DNA of 64,000 nucleotides from Corallium rubrum (lineage: Eukaryota > Cnidaria > Anthozoa > Scleralcyonacea > Coralliidae), in assembly GCA_964035015.1 (NCBI GenBank), contig OZ036000.1, positions 4,922,209-4,986,208 on the forward strand, read 5' to 3'. Position 1 is the stretch's first letter; each line of letters begins with the position of its first letter. Shown in pieces: positions 22,801 to 33,325 of the stretch. The notes under the pieces are model-generated. The model had not been told where the DNA came from and searched no databases. It worked only from the letters and a program-made list of their open reading frames with translations. The translations under genes were made by a program, and so were the position numbers.

Positions 22801-23760
22801 TTGAAGGTACCTACTGTTTGTGAAGAGAGTGAAGGCGAGCAAGTTGCTGATTATGAAACACACGGTAATGTTTGCTCTGTTAACTATTGTCAGTTTTGCA
22901 TGAAGGAAAACGTGTAGCTTTCTTTCTAACTAATGGAATATAATATCCTATAGTGAATGTAATTATCTTTCAGTAAGGATCTGCAGTTGCATTGCGTTAC
23001 ATTTACAAATTTTGGTTCCTTTTTAGAGACTGCAGTTGACACAGCAAATGCACCATGGGATATTGAAATCCTAAGTATTGATGATGCCACATTGCCGTGG
23101 ACTATCCCAGACTTTCCTGTTGTCACGATAAACTTTAAAAAAGTGACATTCAAACAAGGAGACAAGAATGCCACTGGCCTGGTTAATGGTGCTGAAACTA
23201 TTGCACCAACAAAATATACATGCACAAAGCATTGTACCATTAAGTTGCATGATAAAGAAGAGTACACTGTTCTTTGGGCACTAAAACCTACTGCACAAAC
23301 ATTAAAGAAATCCTTAAATGCACATGCAGAAAACACCAAACCAGTTGGTTCAACCAAGGAGTATTCCAACCAAGAGAAACACACATTGCCATTTAAAGTT
23401 CTTGGAACCTGCCTATCTAAGGAGAGACAAACTAGTCTAGAGATGGCATATGAATACATGGAAAACAACAGACAGGTTTTTATTGACCTTGTGGTTGAAC
23501 CTGAGAACACACATGACCCAAACGCAATTGCTGTATGCATCTTGTCCCAGGATGAATTTGAAAAGGTTGGATACATACCACGGGAATTAACCAGTTTCAT
23601 ACGTCATCCACTTATACATACAGGTGATATGGAAGTCTCTGTAAAGAATATTCGCTTCAGAACAAACTATCTGCGTGTTGGATTTTATCTTACGATAAAC
23701 ATTACAAAAACAGGACTTTGGGACAATGCTGTTGTTGCAGCAAGCAAAAATGTCAGATAG
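19836..23760 (+). CDS. EXO1/XPG-family 5' nuclease fused to a C-terminal HIRAN domain
   Basis: Eight exons with consistent phases: 19836-19987, 20113-20232, 20382-20505, 21000-21137, 21362-21773, 21832-21905, 22807-22864 and 23027-23760, giving 603 residues. Exon 2 ends in a GC donor (cag|gcaaga). The exon-5 3' end is least certain. The start is the family-typical MGI, not the upstream in-frame ATG at 19812. XPG-N (1 to about 95), XPG-I and a helix-hairpin segment (GIGINKAKK) give an EXO1-like fold, with metal ligands D30, D75, E147, D149, D168, D170 and D218 all present. Unlike EXO1 there is no long disordered MLH/MSH-binding tail. Residues about 480-590 instead form a HIRAN domain (LPFKVLGT, EPENTHDPNAIAV, VGYIPRELT), which in HLTF/Rad5 binds DNA 3' ends. 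A nuclear role in processing flaps or ends is likely. Confidence 0.85.
20694..20950. mobile_element. TTAA-flanked MITE of the CCATTAACTGGCAAT family, 257 bp
   Basis: Starts TTAACCCATTAACTGGCAAT and ends ATTGCCAGCTAATGGGTTAA. The interior repeats the motif GTATTAGACAGAGTAAAATAC. It sits in intron 3 of the nuclease-HIRAN gene. Degenerate relatives occur at 22155-22345, 28712-28766 and possibly 43974-44040. Confidence 0.75.
22155..22345. mobile_element. Degenerate copy of the CCATTAACTGGCAAT MITE family
   Basis: Contains TTAACCAATTAACAATGGC, ATTAGACAGAGTAAAACAC and ATTGCCAGCTAATAGGT in the family order, with more divergence than 20694-20950. It lies in intron 6 of the nuclease-HIRAN gene. Confidence 0.5.
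22363..22691. mobile_element. hAT-type MITE, 329 bp, in intron 6 of the nuclease-HIRAN gene
   Basis: Inverted ends CAGGGACGTAGCCAGG and CCTGGCTACGTCCCTG, flanked by a perfect 8-bp duplication TGTTGATG (22355-22362 and 22692-22699). G-rich near one end and C-rich near the other; non-coding. Confidence 0.92.
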
Positions 23761-24141
23761 AACTGATATTATAACATTAATAATCTATTTCAATTTATAT
23801 TTACATTACTGTACATGTCTTGCCAAAAAGACAAATATACAGTATATATACAAATGCTATAGTAGAACAATGTTTCTCAATGGTACAACAATTTGGAAGT
23901 ACACCAAGACAAACTACAGTACTTGGCAAGGACAAAGTATTATATAGGCCATTTATCAATATATGCATTACCAAAAATATGCATTACCAAAACTATTAGC
24001 TTACTTTAAGTGCACGAGCCCACCCGACTGCTTTAGGTACGGAATGGGTGAAGTGAAAAACAGACTTTAAGCATAGTTAATAGAAACTAAACATGGTTAT
24101 GAAGGCTATTGATCTTCAACAGTTAAAATGACTTGGTTAAG

Positions 24142-24283
24142 CCTTTAAGGTAATGTTACACGAGACACCTTTTAGCGACAACTCGCAATGCAAATGAGGT
24201 TATGCGAAATTTCATTGGTTCTGAAAGGATTTGCATTACGAGTTGTCGCTAAAAGTTGTCGCGTGTAACATCGGCTTTAGAGG
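24142..24283. mobile_element. Short foldback MITE between the two convergent genes
   Basis: Arms of about 54 bp (24142-24195 and 24229-24283) are inverted copies sharing ATGTTACACG, TTTTAGCGACAACTCG and AATGCAAAT. An ATGTTACACG-like end also occurs in the larger element at 49604-50217. Confidence 0.75.
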
Positions 24284-24652
24284 TCCACAAATCTATCATC
24301 TTGTTGATGACGTGTATCAATACAATGTAACCTCTTTTACGGACACTTTGTGACCAAAGTTTGTTGATCGTTTGGAGGTGTCCGCTGTCTAGAAGTTTTC
24401 TATTGTGTTTTCATTGCATAGTGTCCGTTCTGTTGCATAATCGCTTCTTTATAATTTTTAAATAATCATAGAAAAGCGATATTTTCAAAAACAACATTGT
24501 TGATCATCCAAACCATGTTTACTATCTATTAATTATACTTCAACGTTTCTAGGTGGAATTATGGAGATAACCGTGCATCGATCCTATTAATAAAGTTAAT
24601 AAATTGGTATTTACTCGCAGTTATAGTATTCATGCACCTAAAATGTTAGTTC

Positions 24653-27600
24653 CTAATTGCCTAATGGTGGCAGTTCAACAGGTGCTTTGTGGAACGTTGC
24701 GCGGCACGTCAAACGACCTTTCTGAGGAAGCGATGCCCTGTTGGCTACGAAGACACCAGGGTCACCCCGCCGTGATACCTTGACTTTATCCAGCCTCTCG
24801 ATAACGCCAACTCCGCTTGGTTGATTGAAACTCGGAAGTTCGAAATCCCTGTATCTCTCATTCTTTCCTGACCAGTAAAAGAATGGCAGTTCAGAATCGA
24901 TTCTTTTTGAATATTCGTTCAAAAGTTTCCGAGACTCGTCGTAGAATTGCTTTAAGTCAAACACAGGGCCCAACATGCCGTGGAGTAGAGAAAAAAATCC
25001 TTCCACATCATCGCTAGATGATGCTCGTGGATGCTCTGCGCTCATTTCTCTCCTCTGATACTCGACCCTGCGTATTTCTCGGCTCTCCAAGTTTGCAACG
25101 AGAGCAACCACCAACTCTCGAGTCAGGCCACATATAGCTTTGATGGGTCTACAGTAAAATATATATTCAATATACAGTAGTTATATAACACCGCCGTAGC
25201 CTGGAAACGGATTTAATCTTGTGACCGGACGAATTCCGGACCGTACTCAAATTCGTCCGGTTCCACTTGTTCACACGAGAATTTGTACGATTAGCTGTGC
25301 TCTTTTGTTCGGTTTCTCGTGTGAACAAGTGGAAACGTACGAATTCGAGTGCGGTCCAAAATTCGTCCGATTTCGTGTGAAGACTGAACTTCTTTTCCTC
25401 TCAACCTCATGGTCGCAAAAGGCATTTTAAAACCCCCAAAATTCCTTAATGCTGGAAACGCCAAAGTGGTATTAGTATTATTACTGTAACAAAATATAAA
25501 AAAAAATGCATTTAAACCATGAGTTACCCAACCTGTTGACGTCAATCGTTGAAAAATCGTTGTTGTATCTGTGCCAGGGCATCCAGTCGTCAAGCAACCA
25601 GTTCTTCATATCGACCAGATATGACGAACGTTCCTCTTCACTAAGACCTCTCCCATCAACTGCTTTGTGCCAATTGCAAATTATTGACAAAATATTCGCT
25701 CCTTTTACATCTCCTTTTTCTCTGAGGAAGGAGACGACAGCTGGGGAAATCAACCTTTCGCAATCTGGTACAGACTGTTTATTCTTTCCCGTGAGAGACT
25801 CGTAAGTTAATCCAGTTTTTGGATCGTGTAATGCATCCCTGAAGTAGCGGAGATCAATACCTGGAATTACACCTTCTCGTAAACAATTTACCAATCTCTT
25901 CAAAACATGATTATGATCCTCACGGTGATGAACATATTCGTTGGTATCCTCGTCTTTTTCAGGTTGGTACAGGAAGTCAGAGAAATTTGCGGGGTTAACT
26001 GGTAACTCTTTCAATTTTTGAACTTCCCAACGGAATAAATAAATGGCCATGATGGACATTAACAACTCAGCCCTGGTTTCCTTTCTACCTGTAAAATAAC
26101 CAACAACCCTTTGTAAAATTTGATAAACGATGTTTCTCTTCCGCACGCTGGACACATGAATAAAATTTTTAATACTTTACCTTCCACGAATGGACATGGG
26201 TTGTAGGAGAAAGGAAATAACGTCCTTCTCAGAATGAGAAGAGCCTGCTCAATTGGCATAGGTTCATCTTGATCATTTTTCATATATTCGTGTAACCACA
26301 AGATATCTGCCAGTGGAATTGCATGATGGTGCTCAACAGTGGAACTACCTAAAAGCATAAGTTAACTATGCAATGAATTTTTTTACCACAGTACATTTGT
26401 ATTGCCAAGTTTTTCTCGACAGACACTAAAGATCATGTGCACAGGCATTTCACATTTGAAAATTGAAGTTTGTTATTATTGAAAACAAGCAATCACATTG
26501 TTTTATAAGTATGCCTGTAACTAACGTTATTCCCGTCGTCAATTCCATAATTTACTTCGATTTTGTGAAAATGACTTTGCCTTTGGTTTTAACATTAAGA
26601 TTTTGCTGCTAATGAACGCCAAAGGCTGACTGTTGAAAAATCCAACAAATTCGGCAATGGGCATTAGTTCTTCATTAATAAATTCTACTAAAGCAGTATT
26701 TTTAGTCCTAATAAAATACTTACAAAATTCAATGGGAAAGGCCAAAAGCACATTCACTATTAAGGTAAATTGAGGCAGTAAATTAATAACCAGGGTATGC
26801 CTATATTTGTCAAAAACTGTAAGAAAAATAGTCCACGTAGCCGCTTGGGTCGGTCGTGCCTCCCTCCCTCCACATATTTTAATGATGGTCAAGGATTTAT
26901 GTACTGTACAAGTCATCTTTAAACTGGTTGCACGTTTAAAGACAAAATCTAACATACATACCAGTTTGATTCAGCATTAAATATTTCAAAATAACTTTTC
27001 CCCCGATTTTGCGGGCTTCGGCTTTGGCATTTCGGATGACTTCAATAATTGAGATTGGACGTGTCTTTCCCATAGTTCTTAACGAGTTGAACTCTCCATC
27101 TGTGGTGAATCCTGTTAATATAATGTGACAATGTTGTTCAGTAGTATGAAAAACACGGATGTGAATTTACCTGTCATTAAACACAACATGTTATTAGATC
27201 TATTACATACCAACTACAACCATTCCATATGTTTTCATTGAAGTCTCAATCTCAAGTTCTAGCTGGCGGATCTGGTCATCAGTAATGGACTTGATAGGCA
27301 TAAATTGTACTGGAACTGCATATGGTTTCACATTACGAAGTTCATCAGCAAGCATGAATATAAGCAAGTGACTTGCAGGAGACCTTTTCTTACTATAGAG
27401 GCCCTTGTAGTACTGCAGGATGTTTTTCTCTAATTTTCGTAGATGTACAACTGCTACATTCTGAAGACCAAGCTTTAAATCATCAACCACGACGTTGAGC
27501 TCATCTTTAAATTCATTTGCTTGCTTTAGAAGCTGCTCAAATCCAACAACATCCCATGCCAACTTCATAAGCAAGTCATCTGAACAACGAGAATTAGTTA

Positions 27601-30600
27601 GTTTTTTCTCGTACTTTTCTTTTGCCATGGCCATACCATCTTCGAGGAACTCAGTGTCATCAACAAACTCATCAACCAAGGTCTTCACATCATCCACAGA
27701 CAAACTAGATTGTTGTTGAGCAAACAACTTCTTAAAAGCGTTACATTTTGATGCATACTCGGAATGAAGTCTGTCCACAGAACCATTGCCCAAATCTTCA
27801 TCTCCAGACCATATCCCACGCACACTCTCTCGCAGACCATCACGAACATCACATGCATCTGCTTTAATCCACCAACGACCATTTGGATTGCTGGCTTTTG
27901 CATCCTGTAAAGCTTTCACCTAAAAACAAAACAGAGGCCCATATAAAATGTAGGGATAAGCTGATAAGTGGTTTTTATCCCTATAGAAGCTGACAATCTA
28001 TATAGACCTCTTAAATACTTCTTTACTAGAACTTCCTTAATAGAATATTTCAAATCTGTTACATATTGGTGATTGACCAGTCCCAGAATGGGTTGGTTAT
28101 TGTGTTATCTGCAGACAATTTCACTGAGAGTAAAAGTTCCTGCATTTTCCAACTGTGCATAACTGATCAATATCACCTTTTGGCTTTCATCTAAATTTTC
28201 AAAAATGTAATCTATATACTATCTAATCTATTGATATGACACAAGGTCTGGTGAAGAGCAAACAACCAAAATTCCAATCAAGCCTAAAAATATGATAACA
28301 TATGAATTGAATTCTTACCTGGATGTTGGCTGATTTTACAAAACCAGAACAAGCAATGCGCTTCTGAAGCTGACGTACTCCAATTGCAGCTACATTTACT
28401 TTGGCCTGAAACAGAGTGAATAACAGAGTGAAACCAACTTCTAAATCATACTTATATATTTGGCTACAACCATACTAAAAATAATTAGATAGTATGAATT
28501 ATTGTTATATAACACAAATGGTATTATATTTTTCAATTTCTGTAAATCTTCTGCTAAGCCCCTCTCAAATAAGCTCCCCTTCTTGGTATAAGATCCCCCC
28601 CCCCCCCCCTCAAATGATTCCACTGTCCCTTTCACAACTAAGAATCACGGGTTGGTTCTTTTTATAGCCCTACACAAATTATAGTGATAGAGTTGGGGTG
28701 ATGGTTCCCCCATTAGCTGGCAATGCACCAGTCATTGATGGGGTATTTCCAGTTAATGGGTTAAATGTACATTTCGTGCTGCATAAAGAACATACCAAAT
28801 CATGGGTGTATTGATTAGATTATTTTGGCCTGGATTACTGCATTTCAGTAAAATTAATTGAAAAAAGCACACCTGGGGGTTTAATAGAAGATTTGAAATG
28901 GCATGAAAATACACAATCATATATAGACTAGAACAGCTAAATTATACAAACCTTTCTTGGATTGTATATGTTTGGATTACCAGTCCTTCTCTTATTTGAA
29001 ATTGGATGTATGTTGTGGTGCTCCTCCATGCATTCAGGCAAGATCTCCTCATTCTCAATAGCTTGACGATCTTCATCATTTATCTGTGTCCATAAGTGGC
29101 TTCGATTTAGCCTTGTCTGGGTATGTGTTCTTGTGGATGCAGAATGTTCTGAAGATGTGCTCTCAAAAACTTCTACTTCTAAACTCTGTTCATCAACAAT
29201 GATATTCTCGATATTGGCATTATTCAATATCTGCAATGATGCCACTTGTTCACTCAACTCAGCTGTGCTTGTTATGTCATTATGTTCCTTGAAGGTGTTG
29301 CTAATTTCATGTTCACCAACTGGTTCTTGGTATTCATTTAAGTCCAAGGAACATTCTCTCAGAGCATTACCAATGATCGATTCCAGTCCTGCATCAGTTG
29401 ATATTTCATGAACGTAGGTGCTACATGTCTCCTGACTGGCATTGGAATATAGGGATACATCTGAACATTCTTGAATTTCATACTGCCAAAAGGGCCCTCT
29501 GAACAGACACAGCCACTTCTGACCAAAATGGGCAAGCATGGTCTCAAGCCAGAGAGCATAGTGACTCTCAATAACAAGTTTCTGTGATGATGATGATGAT
29601 AAAAACCGAACATTATAGTCAATTAAACCAAAGGGCATCCTGTCAATTGGCATTCGGGTTTCTGCTTTTTCATGCTCACGATTGAAACACCTGGAGATAT
29701 GGTAAACAAGGTTATGCTTGCCTTCATCGAACAGCACTCTCATTGCTGAAAGACTTGTGTTGAGAAAATCATGTTGGACAAATGAATAAAATGAATTCCC
29801 ACCAGAATTAACAACCAAATGTTGAAACAAATGTTGTAATAATTGCTTCCGAAGACGTTCTGACATTGTACTTTGAAAAGCAGAGATGAAGTTTTGAATT
29901 GTATCTCCCAAGGATACCTTAGCTGCTTTCTGGGGTGAACAGCTAAAAATCGGTGATAAACATTCATTTACTTCACTGGTGGTCTGCTTTGCTGGGGTTG
30001 AATTGGAAACAAATTCTTTGGAGTTGGTTGCACTGGAAACATAGTCAATATTATAAAATTCCTCTGCATCAGACAATGTTGCAAACTCCTTGACCAAAAA
30101 TTTAGTGACTTTAGTCCTACATGATGAGCCTATAAAAGTAATTGAATTCATTAAGCACTGAGCAACAAGCAAGTTCAACTCCCCCTCCCTATTAAAGATA
30201 ACAAACAATATTATATAATTTGTTGCATGAATTTTAGAGAACTCATTGAAAATTCCATGTTTGTTATAAAAACACCAACATGTCACATTGGACATCTGTT
30301 GCCAGAAGGGCTATGGTTGCTATGGTTGCACTTTTTTGCAACTGCTCCGGCCTATAGTTATGTCTAAATATGTTAATGATTTCACTGGAAATTGCAACTC
30401 TAAAAACCTTCAACATCAAATTATTTTGAACAAAATACCTAAAAATTGAGAATCTTTACCACTGTTAACTGTACAGAAACCTACAATATACCATCTATAC
30501 AGAGTGCAAAATACAAACTACAACAATAATATGAATACAATGCAGATGGAAATAACCAACCTGTTCGAGAAGCACTACACATTTTATTAACAGATATTGC

Positions 30601-30861
30601 ACATTCATTCCAAAACTTCATGTTTTTTGTTGTCGGCCATTTATCGGTGTGTGCACCATCCCAATACAGACATATGTGCTGAACCAATGTAGCCACTTCT
30701 GCAGTCACCCAACTGCCATTGACACATTTTCTGCCATCCCCCTGATTCATTTCATTATCAAACGACTTTTTCGCTGTGTTGCCTTTCCCATTTCTCTTTC
30801 TCTTTGTCTTTTTCTTCCCAGGCGTATTCCCCTCTGGAATGCATGACCGCTTTCCCAACAT
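24653..30861 (-). CDS. Myb/SANT-like plus DDE-transposase-like protein, about 1,214 residues
   Basis: Eight coding exons with matching phases: 30861-30561, 30129-28952, 28405-28319, 27919-27211, 27111-26962, 26348-26181, 26088-25533 and 25148-24653. A basic stretch KKKTKRKRNGK (16-26) resembles an NLS. Residues about 49-125 look like a Myb/SANT trihelix DNA-binding domain (SWVTAEVATLVQH ... FWNECAISVNKM ... RTGSSCRTK). Later motifs fit a DDE triad: D543 or D546 in WWIKADACDV, D763 in GFTTDGEFNSLR, and E1099 in SSSDDVEGFF, with a 336-residue gap between the last two, as in transposases with an insertion domain. I recognise the last block from unnamed proteins abundant in cnidarians, from memory only. 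A further 5' exon near 31270-31245 is probably untranslated. Other reading: a domesticated host gene. Confidence 0.7.
25205..25380. repeat. Foldback repeat in intron 8 of the transposase-like gene
   Basis: GGACGAATTCCGGACCGTAC...CCACTTGTTCACACGAGA is followed by the inverse TCTCGTGTGAACAAGTGG...GCGGTCCAAAATTCGTCC. It looks like a small MITE; no target duplication was identified. Confidence 0.6.
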
Positions 30862-31244
30862 GGCTAGACAGATCTTCGCAAGAAGACCTAAAATCAGCCC
30901 AGAAAATAGCATGAAATGAAAGTCCCTAAACGGTACAAATTCAAGGGGCGCTACTGGGCGCGACCATATAAAGGTCACAAATAATGATCGTAGATCACAT
31001 TAAGTGCAAATTTGAACCTGGTTCATGCACAGTTAACCTGCTATATGGAAATATAAAGACACCTTTGAAATCGGGCAAAATACAAGGGTTTGCAATGACA
31101 TGATATATTTGATAGAATTCCAAACGTTGTCGATTTAAAAAGTATGAAGACATAAAGATCTGATATGTAGCTTTCTTTTTAGTCAGAATTCCAAAGTAAA
31201 AACTCTGAATATAAATAGAAAATCAATTCGAAACTTACCTGTCT

Positions 31245-31313
31245 TTCTGTTCCGAATCCGCCATCTTGAAGAAAACCCAAAAATAATGCATTGCGGTCGT
31301 AGTGCGACCACCG
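31245..31313 (-). promoter_or_regulatory. 5' exon and promoter edge of the transposase-like gene
   Basis: Minus-strand sequence: the 28-bp inverted repeat, then CAAGATGGCGGATTCGG and a strong donor GACAG|GTAAGT near 31240. CAAGATGGCGG matches the YY1-type initiator often found at gene starts. Its ATG would be read into exon 2 in a frame that stops after about 50 codons, so it is more likely a leader or upstream ORF than the real start. The decayed gene at 33.3-36.3 kb has the same CAAGATGG at its own first ATG. Confidence 0.45.
31286..31313 (-). repeat. Right copy of the 28-bp inverted repeat
   Basis: Exact inverse of 19671-19698. A CCAAT-box-like ACTGACCAATCAGACAA (read on minus) lies just outside it, near 31330-31345. 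Confidence 0.9.
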
Positions 31314-31319
31314 GGGTAG

Positions 31320-33320
31320 GCAACTATTGTCTGATTGGTCAGTTTGTTTAGTTAGTAAACTGGTAAACAATCCCCTTGTTCACGCGCGGCCGAAAAATGA
31401 GGTGTTTAGTTTTTGAAATTTCGAACTTGTTTTTGGATGGGCGATCGCTGAAGAATTATTTTGTTGTATCTTATAAAATCAGTTTAAATGGACGACTATA
31501 TTGGTTTACTTCGCACTTGATGAGTTTCATTTATATTGGAGGATTTTAACTAGTGTAGAACCAGCACGACGTTCATATGACTCCTGCACCTTCAATTTGG
31601 TGATGTCGTCAACGAAGAGTTTCATTTGTTCAGTACGGCTTCATTTACAAAAAAATCAACATCTAACTAATATATGCAGTGGACATGGTTGACAAAGTGT
31701 TAATTGACCGTAGACATCAATAAACTTTATCAAAATGTTACAGAGATCAACAGCAGTTTGATCGTATTGAAGACCAATTAAATGCGCGAGGACGAAGAGA
31801 AACTCCAGTTAACACTGAATCAAAGGGAAATTTGGCTTGGTATTTGATGAGTGGCTTTGAGATTTTTGGCACATAAACGTGAAAGGTAGGGTTCTTTTTT
31901 TGTGTTGTTGATTTGGATTTAGATAGTCCATTACCAAGTAATCGTAATAGTTGCTTTTCCAACAATGTCTGCGGAATATATTTCATTCTCGCATCCGTCG
32001 TAGTTTAAACCGCCACACAAATGTTTCCGAGTCGTCTGACGGGAATTCCGTTTGTAGAGTAAAAACTTAAAACAAATTATTTCAGAAAATAGTGTTCGTT
32101 TCTCATTCCACCTTGCACCTGAAATATGATGTCATTAAAAGCCGCGAAAGCTAAAATTTAACCACCAATCTAAGCAGAAATTCACTGCTCACTTTCGGAC
32201 AGGAATATCAAAAGATAACTTGGTGTCACATTACAAAACAAATTGCAAGTGTTGTGATGTGTAATTGAGATTTATCACAAAACTTGTTGAGAGGTATAAT
32301 CCACTAGGATCATTTTCCCATCACTTTTTATTTTATTGACAACCAAAAAAAGGTTAGGCGAAATTCCCGCATTGAAATGCGATTTGGTCTTTTGACATTT
32401 TTGAGACAATTGACTCGTCTGACGAGAAATGACTTCTGGACATTGTAACCTGAAAATTCTTGTTTTAAATAATGCGTTTGGTTCTTTCATTGACCTTGCA
32501 CTGCTCTTGTAGTCAAGGCGTTTTCTTTGATAACTCTTGTGTTCGAACACGGATTATTCCAACAGTCGAATACACAACAGTATATCGAAGGAGACTTTTC
32601 TTCGATAGGAGTGCAAAGTGTCTGCGCAGGAAACGGTAGAAATGCTGAACACAATGCCGTGATAAATTTTATGTAAACGTTTGGCACTCGGGTGTTCATA
32701 CCAGCTCAGAAACAACACGGTACTTTTTTATTCCTTTATAGTAATCAAATTTACTAACTAGTTACAAAAAAATGAAATTTGAAAGGTTGAAAGAACCTCG
32801 TACCGGACCCAGCCGAGGCCATCGGCGGAACCCAACCTCAACAAACTTTACACTAGCTGGAAGACTATGTTGTATCTTACTGAGTATTTATATCGATAAT
32901 TTATCTTGTGCTTAACACGTTTCTTAACCTAATCACTAATATTTACTGAAAACCAAACTGTTTTAACTTTTTTTCCCCGATGTGACCGAGTTGTATAATA
33001 AAGTTGATGAAATGACAAATACTAGTAAAGTTTGTGTACAATTAAACTTTTTTTATTGTATAAAAAAGTAAGATATTTGTACAGTCATCCAGCACTGATT
33101 TATCTTATACAACATTGATATATTAATATACATTACAGTGTATATAATATGTACATCTAAAGAATAGCTAAAGAAGAATGTGTATACCAATACATTTAAT
33201 AAATTCAGAAGCATTTTAATATTTGCCTTACCCAGCCTAAACTTACATATTAATTACATTTTTAAAAAATATTATATTTTAATTATTTTTTACATGAATC
33301 AAAAGCTCACTCTTACTCCT
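31320..33320. other. About 2 kb without a supported gene
   Basis: Short minus-strand frames at 32699-32487 (70 residues, hydrophobic start then several cysteines) and 31986-31747 (79 residues) could be exons of a small secreted-protein gene, but I could not join them with convincing splice sites and do not recognise either. The rest is AT-rich. Confidence 0.3.
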
Positions 33321-33325
33321 GTTCC

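Larger units (their letters stand above)
19671..31313. mobile_element. Candidate two-gene DNA transposon, about 11.6 kb, with 28-bp inverted ends
   Basis: CGGTGGTCGCACTACGACCG followed by CAATGCAT at 19671-19698 is repeated exactly and inverted at 31286-31313. The repeat contains a small palindrome, GGTCG...CGACC. Just inside the left end a gene starts rightward (19836); just inside the right end a gene starts leftward (first exon near 31270). They converge with 0.9 kb between stops. One product looks like a DDE transposase with a Myb/SANT-like domain and the other is an EXO1-type nuclease with a HIRAN domain. No clear target-site duplication was found, so the exact outer boundaries, and the claim that this is one element, remain inference. 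Confidence 0.55.

Noticed and set aside
26539-26955. Minus-strand frame of 138 residues inside the transposase-like gene
   Set aside because: It lies between two exons whose phases already join; no domain or motif was recognised, so it is treated as intron sequence.
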